A stretch of 64,000 nucleotides of DNA from the NCBI RefSeq assembly GCF_000814325.1, contig NZ_JPHF01000006.1:124001-188000 (forward strand), in the 5' to 3' direction. The stretch comes from Flavihumibacter sp. ZG627. GTDB lineage: Bacteria > Bacteroidota > Bacteroidia > Chitinophagales > Chitinophagaceae. The notes under the pieces were generated by a model. That model saw only the letters and a list, made by a program, of their open reading frames with translations, was not told the DNA's origin and did no database searches. The number at the start of each line of letters is the position of its first letter. Within the stretch, counting starts at the first letter, position 1. Made by a program: the position numbers and the translations under genes. Below are positions 1 to 8,732 of this stretch, piece by piece.

Positions 1-46
1 AGGGCTCTGTGTGCTATTCAAGAGATTGTTGGATAAAATATCGTGA

Positions 47-1021
47 TTAACCGAAGAGGCCACCTTTTTTAAGTTCGCGAGTTCCTTCACCGATCTTGAA
101 ACCATTGTGATAGATCTCGATCTTATAGTTTCCGCGCTGGAAATCAGAACCCTGCTTCCATGCAAACTCAACAGGAGTTTTCTTACCAGTCTCGATCTTT
201 ACAGGAACCTTTGCAGTGAAAGGCTTGTCACCTTCTTCACGGGTAGTGAATGTACCGGAACCAAGTGCTTCCTGAGATACAGGCTTGCCATCAGGACCAG
301 TTACGAGAACATAAACTTCTGCGCTTCCTGCAGGTGCAATACGGTTGTCAACATCAAAAGAGATAACCAGTTTGTCAACACGCTTTGCAGTAGATGTTAC
401 TTTCTCTTTACCACCACTCTTCTCATTGATTGGAGTAATAGAAATGTTGTAGGCATTTAATGTAGATGCGATATCAACAGTTTTCTCCAGTTCCTGCTTC
501 TGCGTAGTAGTTGTAGTAAGATCAGTAGTCAACTGTGAAGTCTTAACTTTTTCAGTTGTCAGGTCAGTATTAAGCTGGGTATTCTCCGTAGTTAGACGGG
601 CAACTTCCTGCTCAAGTCCTGCTACTTTCTCGTTCATTGTAGAGATCAGTTTCTTGGCGCGATTCAATTCAGCCTGTGTTGCATTACGCTTGTTCAGGAT
701 GCTGCGGATCTCAGTTTTGAGTTTTCCGATCTCACTGTTTTTGTCTGTCAGTTGACCCTGCAAAGCATTGTTGCTGCCGGTAACTGAATCCAAACGGGCG
801 AGGGAAGCATCGAAGTTACGCTGCAGTTCTGTCTTTTCATCTGTTACCTGAGCGATGGTTGCTTCTTTTTGCTGAATGTTCTGTTCGTTCTTATTGTTGT
901 TGTACAATAAGTAACCCCATGTTCCCAGCAGACCAGCTGCCAGTAGTGCAATGATCAGACCTTTATAGTCTTTCTTAGGTTCTTGCGTGGGGGTTGCTGA
1001 GGGATAATTTGATGTGCTCAT
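47..1021 (-). CDS. Coiled-coil inner-membrane protein of unknown function
   Basis: I do not recognise a named family. The 324-aa product has a short polar N-terminus, one membrane segment at about residues 21-40, then a long coiled-coil-like stretch (about 45-185) rich in Glu, Lys, Gln and Thr. A C-terminal globular, beta-rich part follows (about 190-324) with motifs such as VYVLVTGPDGKP. This predicts a single-pass protein with the coil and C-terminal domain outside the cytoplasm. The ATG at 1021 is preceded by an AT-rich 210-bp spacer shared with the divergent holA. No partner gene lies to the left inside the window. The reading frame is secure; the function is unknown. Confidence 0.8.
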   Translation of the reverse strand: MSTSNYPSATPTQEPKKDYKGLIIALLAAGLLGTWGYLLYNNNKNEQNIQQKEATIAQVTDEKTELQRNFDASLARLDSVTGSNNALQGQLTDKNSEIGKLKTEIRSILNKRNATQAELNRAKKLISTMNEKVAGLEQEVARLTTENTQLNTDLTTEKVKTSQLTTDLTTTTTQKQELEKTVDIASTLNAYNISITPINEKSGGKEKVTSTAKRVDKLVISFDVDNRIAPAGSAEVYVLVTGPDGKPVSQEALGSGTFTTREEGDKPFTAKVPVKIETGKKTPVEFAWKQGSDFQRGNYKIEIYHNGFKIGEGTRELKKGGLFG

Positions 1022-1050
1022 TGCTATTTGTTTTTTCTTAATTTAGAAAT

Positions 1051-1095
1051 GGTTAATGAATGGGTTATTAAGGTTTTTTTTAAACGGTTAATGAA
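1051..1095. repeat. Two direct copies of GGTTAATGAA upstream of the coiled-coil gene
   Basis: The 10-mer occurs at 1051-1060 and 1086-1095, start-to-start spacing 35 bp, in the AT-rich spacer between the minus-strand coiled-coil gene and holA. Direct repeats at this spacing in a promoter region could be protein-binding sites, but no regulator is known and low-complexity AT sequence could give this by chance. Confidence 0.3.
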
Positions 1096-1230
1096 GGCTT
1101 TTCGAAAACCGTGCCAATTTTTTTTTTAGTAGAAGATTTGTCGTTCTCAGGAGGGTAAGATGCAATGCCACGCTAATTTCCAACTTTTTCCCCAGCTTTC
1201 AATTATTATTGCAATTCTGAACAAAAGCGA

Positions 1231-2226
1231 ATGTCTGTAGAAAAAATACTGTCCGACTGGAAAAAAAAGCAATTCAAACCTGTTTACTGGCTCGAAGGTG
1301 AAGAGGACTACTATATTGACCAGTTGGTAAGGGAAGCTGAACATAACCTACTTTCAGAGGCGGAAGCCGGCTTTAATCTCACAATTTTCTATGGCAAGGA
1401 AGCAAACTGGGCTGATGTGGTAAATGCCTGTATGCGCTATCCGATGTTTGCCGAAAGACAGGTTGTATTATTGAAGGAGGCGCAACAAATGAGGGATCTG
1501 GATAAATTGGAGAATTATATCAATAAGCCGCTTACTTCAACGGTTTTTGTGGTTGCGCACAAAGAAAAGAAGTTTGACAGCAGAACTAAGTTCGGTAAAC
1601 TGCTAAAGGAAAAAACCGAATTGCTGCAAACGAAGAAAATGTATGATAACCAGTTGCCGGGCTGGACGGAAAAGCTTGTTTCTTCAAAGGGCTACCAGAT
1701 CAACCAGAAAGCAGTGCTGTTGTTGGTAGATCATATCGGGAATGATCTTAGCCGTATAGATAATGAGATCAATAAACTCCTGGTGAATCTTGGAAATTCC
1801 AAAACCATAACGGAAGATGATATCGAACAGTTTGTTGGTATCAGCAAGGAGTTCAACGTTTTTGAATTGCAGGATGCCATTGCCCGGAAGGATCTTGCAA
1901 AGGCAATCCGGATCATCAATTATTTTGAATCAAATCCTAAGGCCGGACCAATACAGATGGTACTTCCTGCGCTGTATGGATTTTTCAGTAAGGCATTTAT
2001 GTTGTTCGGAGTGGAGAGCAAGGATGAAAAAATGATTGCCTCCTCCATAGGCACGTCACCCTTTTTTGTAAAAGATTATATCAGTACGGTTAATCGTTAC
2101 GGTTATGAAGGAATTGAAAGAATATTGCTTCTGCTGCATGAATATAACCTCAGGGCTATTGGAATTAACGACAGTGGAACAGAAGACTCTTCTTTAATGA
2201 GGGAGATGGTTTTCAAAATGATGTAA
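1231..2226 (+). CDS. holA: DNA polymerase III subunit delta
   Basis: The 331-aa protein matches the delta subunit of the clamp-loader complex, which opens the beta sliding clamp and loads it on primed DNA. Recognisable features are the N-terminal segment KPVYWLEGEEDYYIDQL, the AAA+-like part with MRYPMFAERQVVLLKEAQ, and the C-terminal helical collar domain. Length fits the family (about 330-345 aa). The ATG at 1231 starts the protein at the conserved region. It is monocistronic here. Its 3' end overlaps the convergent ribF gene by 33 bp, so the two transcripts share antisense ends. Confidence 0.93.
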   Translation: MSVEKILSDWKKKQFKPVYWLEGEEDYYIDQLVREAEHNLLSEAEAGFNLTIFYGKEANWADVVNACMRYPMFAERQVVLLKEAQQMRDLDKLENYINKPLTSTVFVVAHKEKKFDSRTKFGKLLKEKTELLQTKKMYDNQLPGWTEKLVSSKGYQINQKAVLLLVDHIGNDLSRIDNEINKLLVNLGNSKTITEDDIEQFVGISKEFNVFELQDAIARKDLAKAIRIINYFESNPKAGPIQMVLPALYGFFSKAFMLFGVESKDEKMIASSIGTSPFFVKDYISTVNRYGYEGIERILLLLHEYNLRAIGINDSGTEDSSLMREMVFKMM

Positions 2227-3144
2227 GCTGGCCTGCTTGTCTTCAGCCAGCTGCAGCTTCAAGGCTTCCAATCCATCAAATTTCTGTTCGGCTCTTAAGC
2301 GTTCCTGCAGGTGCACTTCCACTGTTTCGCCATAGATATCTGATGAGAAATCAAACAGGTTCACTTCAATAACCCTGTTCAGTCCATCTACAGTAGGCCG
2401 AACACCAATATTCATCATCCCCCTGAGGATGCCATATGAACTTCGATTGATCATTGCTGTTACTGCATACACTCCATTGGCAGGTATTAATTTCTCATTA
2501 TCTGTGAGCTGCAGGTTTGCAGTTGGGTACCCGAGTGTTCTGCCTAACTGGTTACCCTTTACAACCACTCCGTCAAAAAAATAAGGATAGCCAAGCAGTT
2601 CAGCAGCCATTTTTACATCACCCTTTAGCAGTGCCTGGCGGATGCGGGTGGAGCTTATGGTAGCTTCATCCAGTACTTTTCCCGGAATCTCCACTAGCTG
2701 AAAAGCATTGGTAGCAGCATATTTTTCAAGCAGATGAAAATCACCACCCCGGTCTTTCCCAAAACGGTGATCATAACCTATAATGACCGTGTGAGGATGA
2801 AAATATTTAATCAGGAAGTCCTCAATATAGGCGGTAGGAGACTGCGCTGCGAATGCTGCTGTAAAGGGTACAACTACCAGGTGATCAATGCCTGCCGCTT
2901 CCAGCAAGCGGATCTTCTCGGGTAAACTGTTGAGCAGGAGTATGGGTTGTTGTTGCCCGCTCACAATGCGGCGTGGATGGGGATGGAAAGTAATGATGAC
3001 TGTTTCGCCATCCACCTTTTCTGCAATGGCTTTTAATTGGGCAATAATACTCCGGTGACCCAGGTGTACACCATCAAATGTGCCGATGGTTGCCACGGCA
3101 TTCCGGAATACCGGTAGATCTTCAATATTTCTGTGTACCTGCAT
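2194..3144 (-). CDS. ribF: Bifunctional riboflavin kinase / FAD synthetase
   Basis: The protein makes FMN from riboflavin and ATP, then FAD from FMN and ATP. The N-terminal nucleotidyltransferase half carries AVATIGTFDGVHLGHRSII and the later substrate-binding region (VIIGYDHRFGKDRGGD). The C-terminal flavokinase half carries GRTLGYPTANL and NIGVRPTV. I start it at the ATG ending at 3144 (MQVHRNIEDLPVF...), which gives 316 aa, near the family norm. The open frame runs up to 3249, but that extension encodes a basic segment over a short repeat and overlaps the divergent purM start, so it is unlikely to be translated. It converges on holA with a 33-bp overlap. Confidence 0.93.
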   Translation of the reverse strand: MQVHRNIEDLPVFRNAVATIGTFDGVHLGHRSIIAQLKAIAEKVDGETVIITFHPHPRRIVSGQQQPILLLNSLPEKIRLLEAAGIDHLVVVPFTAAFAAQSPTAYIEDFLIKYFHPHTVIIGYDHRFGKDRGGDFHLLEKYAATNAFQLVEIPGKVLDEATISSTRIRQALLKGDVKMAAELLGYPYFFDGVVVKGNQLGRTLGYPTANLQLTDNEKLIPANGVYAVTAMINRSSYGILRGMMNIGVRPTVDGLNRVIEVNLFDFSSDIYGETVEVHLQERLRAEQKFDGLEALKLQLAEDKQASLHHFENHLPH

Positions 3145-3191
3145 GGGGTCGGCAAAACTAAGCCAATGAATGGAATGCACAAGGGAAATAC

Positions 3192-3218
3192 CCCCTTTTG
3201 CCCTTTTGCCCTTTTTGT
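3192..3218. repeat. Tandem CCCTTTTG repeat in the ribF/purM spacer
   Basis: Three imperfect tandem copies of an 8-9 bp unit (CCCTTTTG, CCCTTTTG, CCCTTTTTG) lie in the roughly 100-bp divergent spacer between ribF and purM. The array could be slippage-prone or part of the promoter. I see no further structure. Confidence 0.4.
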
Positions 3219-3247
3219 TGCACCTTCGCCCTTTGAAATAAATTACC

Positions 3248-4426
3248 ATGAGTCTTTATTCGCAACGTGGCGTTTCGGCCCAGAAAGAAGAAGTGCATAA
3301 GGCAACGGAAAAGCTGGACCAGGGCCTTTATCCACATGCATTCTGCAAGATCTATCCTGACTATCTGGGGGGAGATGCTAACTGGGTGAACCTTATGCAC
3401 GCCGATGGGGCGGGAACCAAAAGCATTCTGGCTTATCTATATTGGAAGCAAACAGGGGATACTTCAATCTGGAAAGGTATTGCCCAGGATGCGATTGTAA
3501 TGAATATTGATGACCTTCTTTGTGTAGGTATTAATGATAATCTTCTTTTTTCTTCTACCATCGACCGGAATAAAAGACTTATTCCTGGTGAAGTGCTGGA
3601 AGCTATTATATCAGGCACCCAGGAATTTTTTGATGAGATGAAGACCTATGGAGTCAACATCCATTACCTGGGGGGTGAAACTGCTGATGTGGGGGATGTG
3701 GTGCGGACCATTGCAGTGAATGGAACCATGACAGCCCGCTGGCCTAAGAAAAAACTGGTTACCAATGACCTGATAACAGAAGGCGATGTTATAGTGGGGT
3801 TTGCCAGTGCCGGTAAGGCAAAGTATGAAAATGCATACAATAGCGGAATTGGAAGCAATGGACTTACCAGTGCCCGACATGACGCCCTTATTAAAATATA
3901 TGCAAAGGATTTTCCCGAATCATTTGATACCGGCTTGCCGGATGAAGTGGTATATATAGGCAAGCACCGGTTGACGGATGCCATTGAAATACCAGGTTTC
4001 GGAACTACTGATATCGGTCACCTGGTATTGAGCGCTACCCGCACTTATGCACCCCTCATGAAAGTTCTGTTGGGAGAATATTTTAATGATATCCATGGAT
4101 TGGTTCATTGCAGCGGAGGGGGACAAACAAAATGTCTCAAATACTTACCTAAGCCCTTCCGGATCATTAAGGACAATCTTTTCGAGCCTCCTATAGTGTT
4201 TAATTTGTTACAGCAGGCTTCCGGGTCAGATTGGCGTGAAATGTACCAGGTATTTAATATGGGACATCGGCTTGAAGTATTCACCAGTGATCATAATGCT
4301 GGTAAAATGATAGAAGCGGGAAAAGCATTGGGCATAGAAGGCCGCATTGTGGGAAAGGTGGAAGCCTCACAGAGCAAGAAAGAGCTAGTTGTCCACAGTC
4401 CGGATGGAACTTTGGTAAAATATTAA
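3248..4426 (+). CDS. purM: Phosphoribosylformylglycinamidine cyclo-ligase (AIR synthase)
   Basis: AIR synthase catalyses the ATP-dependent ring closure of FGAM to aminoimidazole ribotide in purine synthesis. Family motifs include MHADGAGTKS, the segment AIVMNIDDLLCVGI that binds ATP-Mg, and GGETADVGD. The 392-aa length is longer than the roughly 345-aa enterobacterial enzyme; I recall the Bacteroidota form being longer, so this is expected. The ATG at 3248 is the natural start (MSLYSQRGVSAQKEE). It is transcribed away from ribF and appears monocistronic, with a 224-bp spacer before rpoD. Confidence 0.92.
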   Translation: MSLYSQRGVSAQKEEVHKATEKLDQGLYPHAFCKIYPDYLGGDANWVNLMHADGAGTKSILAYLYWKQTGDTSIWKGIAQDAIVMNIDDLLCVGINDNLLFSSTIDRNKRLIPGEVLEAIISGTQEFFDEMKTYGVNIHYLGGETADVGDVVRTIAVNGTMTARWPKKKLVTNDLITEGDVIVGFASAGKAKYENAYNSGIGSNGLTSARHDALIKIYAKDFPESFDTGLPDEVVYIGKHRLTDAIEIPGFGTTDIGHLVLSATRTYAPLMKVLLGEYFNDIHGLVHCSGGGQTKCLKYLPKPFRIIKDNLFEPPIVFNLLQQASGSDWREMYQVFNMGHRLEVFTSDHNAGKMIEAGKALGIEGRIVGKVEASQSKKELVVHSPDGTLVKY

Positions 4427-4539
4427 CCGAAATCGATTGCGTTAGTCCCCTTAAGGGTTTGATGGCACACCAATTGAATATTTATCTATAAAAAGCAGAT
4501 AATTATCCACAGACGCTATGAAATCTGTGCGCCAGTGAT

Positions 4540-4547
4540 TATTTTTG
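4540..4547 (+). promoter_or_regulatory. Candidate -7 box (TATTTTTG) upstream of rpoD
   Basis: TATTTTTG matches the Bacteroidota -7 consensus TAnnTTTG and lies about 100 bp upstream of the rpoD start, in the 224-bp purM-rpoD spacer. I see no clear TTG-type -33 element at the expected distance, so the call is tentative. The rest of the spacer has no recognisable feature beyond a single DnaA-box-like 9-mer. Confidence 0.4.
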
Positions 4548-4650
4548 CAGACAGTTCGTGGACCGAATTCGCCTTCCTACACCTTCCTATTGCAACCTCC
4601 GGCGAACCGTAAGCGTCATTAGAGCGTTATAAATTAAATTAAAGACAGGC

Positions 4651-5508
4651 ATGAGGCAGCTTAAAATTGCTACACAGATTACCAATCGTGATTCCCAAGC
4701 GGTAGAAAAGTATCTCCAGGAAATTTCCAAGATCTCCATGATCACCCCGGAAGAGGAGACTACTCTGGCCCAACGGATCAAGATGGGCGATCAGCGCGCG
4801 CTGGACAAATTAGTTCAGGCTAACCTTCGTTTCGTTGTATCTGTGGCTAAGCAGTACCAGCACCAGGGCCTTTCCCTGAGTGACCTGATCAATGAGGGTA
4901 ACCTCGGTCTGATCAAAGCTGCACAGCGTTTTGATGAAACAAAAGGATTTAAATTCATTTCCTATGCTGTATGGTGGATTCGTCAGTCAATCCTTCAGGC
5001 TCTTGCCGAACAGGGTCGTCTTGTACGTCTGCCCCAGAATAAGATCGGAACATATAATAAGGCTAACAAAGCCTACATGGCGTTTGAACAGGAACATGAG
5101 CGTGAGCCATCTACTGAAGAACTTGCCGAGATCCTGGAAATGAGCGAAACCGAGATCAATAATATCTTCCAGAGCAATACCCGTCACACTTCCCTCGATG
5201 CACCCGTGCACGAGGCAGAAGATGTAGCCATGGGCGATTTGCTGGAAGGAAGCGATGATACTGATGAGGATGTTATGCAGGATTCTCTCCGCAATGAGAT
5301 CCGCCGGGTACTTAAATCTCTGAGTCCCCGCGAAGCAGAGATCGTAAATGCTTATTTCGGTCTTGATGGCGAAAATGGAGTTACCATTGAGCAGATCGGG
5401 CAGAAGTATGATCTTACCAAAGAGCGTATCCGCCAGATAAAGGAAAGGGCAATCAAACGCCTGCAGAAAGCACGTTACAGCAACGCGCTGAAAGCATACC
5501 TCGGATAA
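4651..5508 (+). CDS. rpoD: Primary RNA polymerase sigma factor (sigma-70, RpoD/SigA)
   Basis: This is the housekeeping sigma factor. The 285-aa protein contains region 1.2 (about 13-46), region 2 with GFKFISYAVWWIRQ for -10 recognition and melting, regions 3 and 4, and the region 4.2 helix-turn-helix (TIEQIGQKYDLTKERIRQI). Region 1.1 and the non-conserved insert of proteobacterial RpoD are absent, which fits the short Bacteroidota form that reads TTG/TAnnTTTG promoters. The ATG at 4651 begins MRQLKIATQITNRD, the typical N-terminus. A clear terminator follows at 5547-5583. Confidence 0.96.
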   Translation: MRQLKIATQITNRDSQAVEKYLQEISKISMITPEEETTLAQRIKMGDQRALDKLVQANLRFVVSVAKQYQHQGLSLSDLINEGNLGLIKAAQRFDETKGFKFISYAVWWIRQSILQALAEQGRLVRLPQNKIGTYNKANKAYMAFEQEHEREPSTEELAEILEMSETEINNIFQSNTRHTSLDAPVHEAEDVAMGDLLEGSDDTDEDVMQDSLRNEIRRVLKSLSPREAEIVNAYFGLDGENGVTIEQIGQKYDLTKERIRQIKERAIKRLQKARYSNALKAYLG

Positions 5509-5546
5509 AATAAAGAATGGCAGGCTAGCTTGTCATTATATATAGT

Positions 5547-5583
5547 AAAGGTGCCTGTCATGATAAATGCCAGGCACCTTTTT
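5547..5583 (+). terminator. Rho-independent terminator after rpoD
   Basis: An 11-bp stem (AAAGGTGCCTG pairing with CAGGCACCTTT) closes a 13-nt loop and runs into a T tract. It lies 39 bp past the rpoD stop and just before the DUF4249 gene. Confidence 0.85.
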
Positions 5584-5635
5584 AGCACCTAACCTTTTCC
5601 CGCCATCCTTGTTATTATTGCAATAAAATTCTTCC

Positions 5636-6529
5636 ATGATCTTTCGGTTTATAAAACATATAAGCTTTTTGCTGGTTCTGGTACTGGCACTGGCCTGCGA
5701 GAAGACAGTTGAATTTGACCTGGATAATGAAGAACCGAAACTGGTGGTTGATGCAGTTATTGAAACAGATCAACCTCCGGTAGTTATTCTCACCAATAGC
5801 TTTGATTACTTCAGTGAAATCAATGAGGAGATACTTGCGTCCTCCTTTGTAAGAAATGCCGATATTAAAATTTCTAATGGTATACAGGAGCATTCACTTA
5901 AGGAGTATTCACTGGTTGCAGGTAACAGCACGATCTACTATTACAGTATTGATTCAGCTGATCTGGCAACAGCCTTTGTTGGAGAACAGGGGTTGAATTA
6001 CCAGATGACAATAACCGTTGAGGGTAAGCTGTATTCTGCAGAAACCACAATCCCGATCCTCTCTAAAACCGTTGATTCACTCTGGTGGAAACCGTCTCCC
6101 AATAATCCTGATACAACAAAAGTTGTGTTGATGGCAAGGGTTACAGACCCACCTGGATTCGGAAATTATATCCGTTTCTTTACTTCTGTAAATGGCGGGA
6201 ACTTCAATCCCGGTCTTAATTCTGTTTTTGATGACCAGATCGTTGATGGAACCACCTATGATACGGAAGTGGAACAGGGCGTGGATCGTAATGCCGATAT
6301 CGATTTTGAGGATTATTCATTTTTTGCCCGCGGCGATACGGTAGTTATAAAATTCACCAATATCAACAAGGCCAGCTTTGATTTTTGGCGAACCATGGAA
6401 TTCAACTATAGCAGTATTGGCAATCCCTTTTCTTCTCCCACCCGTGTGCTTGGCAATATTTCCGGAAGGGCTCTCGGCTATTTTGGGGGTTATGCGGTAC
6501 AGTATAAAAGACTTATCATACCCAAATAA
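5636..6529 (+). CDS. DUF4249 family lipoprotein
   Basis: The 297-aa protein has a signal peptide with lipobox (LVLALACEKT, Cys about 21), so it is probably a lipoprotein in the outer or inner membrane. The rest is beta-rich and resembles DUF4249 (PKLVVDAVIETDQPPVVILTNS near the N-terminus; GRALGYFGGYAV near the C-terminus). These proteins often sit next to TonB-dependent receptors, but none is adjacent here, so this copy is an orphan. The biochemical role is unknown. The start at 5636 places the hydrophobic segment correctly. Confidence 0.82.
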   Translation: MIFRFIKHISFLLVLVLALACEKTVEFDLDNEEPKLVVDAVIETDQPPVVILTNSFDYFSEINEEILASSFVRNADIKISNGIQEHSLKEYSLVAGNSTIYYYSIDSADLATAFVGEQGLNYQMTITVEGKLYSAETTIPILSKTVDSLWWKPSPNNPDTTKVVLMARVTDPPGFGNYIRFFTSVNGGNFNPGLNSVFDDQIVDGTTYDTEVEQGVDRNADIDFEDYSFFARGDTVVIKFTNINKASFDFWRTMEFNYSSIGNPFSSPTRVLGNISGRALGYFGGYAVQYKRLIIPK

Positions 6530-6594
6530 TCCCGATTGTTGAAGATCAGGATGTATGGGTGCTTTTGGTCACATCATCTTAACACAATTCCAGC

Positions 6595-6602
6595 TATTTT
6601 TG
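6595..6602 (+). promoter_or_regulatory. Candidate -7 box (TATTTTTG) upstream of trxB
   Basis: TATTTTTG matches TAnnTTTG and lies 35 bp before the trxB ATG. A TTTG at 6563-6566 is slightly too far upstream to be a convincing -33 element. Tentative. Confidence 0.35.
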
Positions 6603-6637
6603 CAAATTCTGAAACAGCGTAAAAGCAATCTACAAGT

Positions 6638-7591
6638 ATGGAGAATAAAGAAACAGAACATGTGCACTGCCTGATCATCGGATCAGGACCTGCAGGTTAT
6701 ACAGCAGCCATTTATGCAGCACGTGCAGCACTCAAACCAGTATTATACCAGGGCATACAACCAGGTGGACAGTTAACCATAACCACCGAGGTAGAAAATT
6801 ATCCGGGCTATGCTGACGGAGTACAGGGGCCTGAGATGATGGTGCATTTTGAAAAGCAGGCGGTAAGAATGGGAGCTGATATCCGCTTTGGCCTGGCTAC
6901 AAAGGTTGATTTCAGCAATCGTCCTTTTAAAGTAACAATTGATGAGGAAAAAGAGATAACAGCAGATGCTGTAATCATAGCAACCGGCGCATCCGCAAAA
7001 TGGCTGGGTTTGGAAAGCGAACAAAGACTGAATGGTTTTGGGGTTAGCGCCTGTGCAGTATGTGATGGATTTTTCTTTCGCGGTAAAGAAGTGGCTATTG
7101 TTGGTGCTGGAGATACAGCAGCGGAAGAAGCACTTTACCTTTCTAAGTTGACAAGTACGGTTCATATGATCGTTCGGAAAGGGGAAGATGGAATGAAGGC
7201 TTCCAAGGTGATGCAGGACCGAGTGAAAGCAACACCTAATATTAAAGTCTATTGGAACTCCGAAACAGATGAGATACTGGGCGATAATAAAGTTCAGGCA
7301 GTAAGGATACACAATAATCTCACTGGCGAAAAAACAGAAGTCCCGGTAAGTGGGTTTTTTGTTGCCATCGGCCACCAGCCCAATTCTGATATATTCAAAG
7401 GCTGGCTGACTATGGATGAAGCCGGCTACATTCAGACAGTACCTGGTACTTCTAAAACGAATATAGAAGGTGTATTTGCGGCCGGAGATGTTCAGGATAA
7501 GATATACCGCCAAGCGGTAACGGCTGCAGGAAGCGGATGTATGGCCGCCCTGGATGCAGAGCGCTTCCTGTCTGCAGCAGCACATGTATAA
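6638..7591 (+). CDS. trxB: Thioredoxin-disulfide reductase
   Basis: This flavoprotein passes electrons from NADPH through FAD to thioredoxin. The 317-aa sequence shows the FAD-binding motif GSGPAG (residues 15-20), the redox-active pair Cys139/Cys142 in ACAVCDG, the NADPH-binding glycine motif VGAGDTAAEEA (about 154-164) and the C-terminal FAD motif GVFAAGDVQD. Length and domain order match low-molecular-weight TrxB. folB follows closely, and the two probably share a transcript. Confidence 0.95.
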   Translation: MENKETEHVHCLIIGSGPAGYTAAIYAARAALKPVLYQGIQPGGQLTITTEVENYPGYADGVQGPEMMVHFEKQAVRMGADIRFGLATKVDFSNRPFKVTIDEEKEITADAVIIATGASAKWLGLESEQRLNGFGVSACAVCDGFFFRGKEVAIVGAGDTAAEEALYLSKLTSTVHMIVRKGEDGMKASKVMQDRVKATPNIKVYWNSETDEILGDNKVQAVRIHNNLTGEKTEVPVSGFFVAIGHQPNSDIFKGWLTMDEAGYIQTVPGTSKTNIEGVFAAGDVQDKIYRQAVTAAGSGCMAALDAERFLSAAAHV

Positions 7592-7605
7592 CCCTTTCCG
7601 TTATT

Positions 7606-7965
7606 ATGACGACCATTCATTTACATAACCTTATCTTTCATGGATACCATGGTCTCTATGATGGAGAAGATAAGACTGGTAACAGGTTCGAGGTGAATCT
7701 TGACGTTGGTTACGAGGTAAAGAAAGGAGGCTATGACGATATCGGGAATCTGATCAATTATGTTGATCTCTATAACCTGGTTCGCAAGCGGATGAATACT
7801 GCCACCCCTTTGTTGGAACAACTGGCGGATGGTATTATGCGGAAAATTGCCCGTGAATATAAACAGGTACGGGAGATACGTATCAGTATTTTCAAACTGA
7901 ATGTTCCCATAGAAAATTTCGAAGGGAAATTGGGAATCAGCATGAGCATGAATTTTGATAAGTGA
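7606..7965 (+). CDS. folB: Dihydroneopterin aldolase
   Basis: FolB cleaves 7,8-dihydroneopterin to 6-hydroxymethyl-dihydropterin and glycolaldehyde in folate synthesis. The 119-aa protein has the family pattern: FHGYHGLYDGEDKTGNRFEV near the N-terminus, LINYVDLYNLV, and the C-terminal region with LNVPIENFEGKLG. The ATG at 7606 gives the usual length. The open frame extends upstream to 7537 but inside trxB. It lies 14 bp after trxB and ends just before the TPR gene, suggesting one transcript. Confidence 0.93.
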   Translation: MTTIHLHNLIFHGYHGLYDGEDKTGNRFEVNLDVGYEVKKGGYDDIGNLINYVDLYNLVRKRMNTATPLLEQLADGIMRKIAREYKQVREIRISIFKLNVPIENFEGKLGISMSMNFDK

Positions 7966-7967
7966 TT

Positions 7968-8732
7968 ATGATGATGAAGATCCTGACCCTATTTCTTTTA
8001 TTGCCTTTCATAGCGTTTTCGCAGGACTGGCAGGTTCTTATGCAGGAAGCTGTGAAGGCGGAAACAGCTATGAATGATGAACTTGCTTTTGAGAAATATC
8101 AGCAGGTAGTCAAATTGCAACCTGCAAGCATTGTTGCGCTTTGCCGGTCAAGTGAACTCGCTTCTAAAATTGGTCATCGCCATAAAAGAAAAGAAATCCA
8201 GGCAAGGCATTATGAGATTGCCCGTGCCTTTGCAGCAAGGGCACTTAAGCTGGATCCGAATTCCGCAGAAGCTAATTTTGTGATGTCGGTTGCCATGGGC
8301 AGGCTTGCACTTGTTTCTTCCGGTAAGGATATGATCAGTTATGTAAAGGACATCAAAACATTTGCTGACCGTGCGGTACAACTTGCACCCAACGACTTCC
8401 GTGGATATCATGTTTTGGGAAAATGGTATTATGAAATTTCCCATCTGGGCATTTTTAAAAGAACAGCTGTAAAAGTTTTCTATGGCGAATTTCCCGAAGC
8501 AAGCTATTCGGATGCTATCAATGCATATGAAAAGAGCCGTCAGTTAAATCCGGCATTCAATCTTAACTACCTTGAACTCGCTAAAGTATACAACCAGGTG
8601 GGCCAAAAGGGGAAAGCGATATCCTTATTACAAACACTCAACAATTTACCTGTTAAGATCCAGGATGATATAAGGGTTAAACAGGAGGGGCGGAGATTAC
8701 AGGAAACTATCAGCCAGAAATTAAATTCATAA
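7968..8732 (+). CDS. Secreted TPR-repeat protein
   Basis: The product (about 254 aa) starts with a hydrophobic signal peptide ending near AFSQDW, so it is probably periplasmic. The remainder is helical with TPR-like units (ARALKLDPNSAEANFVMS, RAVQLAPNDFRGYHVLGKWY, KSRQLNPAFNLNYLELAKVY). The pattern recalls the RMDN-like TPR family. It is probably a protein-protein interaction scaffold; I cannot name a partner. Three consecutive ATGs at 7968, 7971 and 7974 are possible starts, and a GTG at 7962 overlaps the folB stop. The 3' end overlaps the convergent GNAT gene by 6 bp. Confidence 0.8.
   Translation: MMMKILTLFLLLPFIAFSQDWQVLMQEAVKAETAMNDELAFEKYQQVVKLQPASIVALCRSSELASKIGHRHKRKEIQARHYEIARAFAARALKLDPNSAEANFVMSVAMGRLALVSSGKDMISYVKDIKTFADRAVQLAPNDFRGYHVLGKWYYEISHLGIFKRTAVKVFYGEFPEASYSDAINAYEKSRQLNPAFNLNYLELAKVYNQVGQKGKAISLLQTLNNLPVKIQDDIRVKQEGRRLQETISQKLNS

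Noticed and set aside
4503-4511. Perfect DnaA-box 9-mer (TTATCCACA) upstream of rpoD
   Set aside because: A single copy in 64 kb is close to chance expectation, and there is no cluster of boxes, AT-rich unwinding element or dnaA/dnaN neighbour to suggest an origin.
6773-7585. Long open frame (270 codons) antisense to trxB
   Set aside because: It is the shadow of a strongly conserved gene, is Cys/His-rich with no family pattern, and has no start context.
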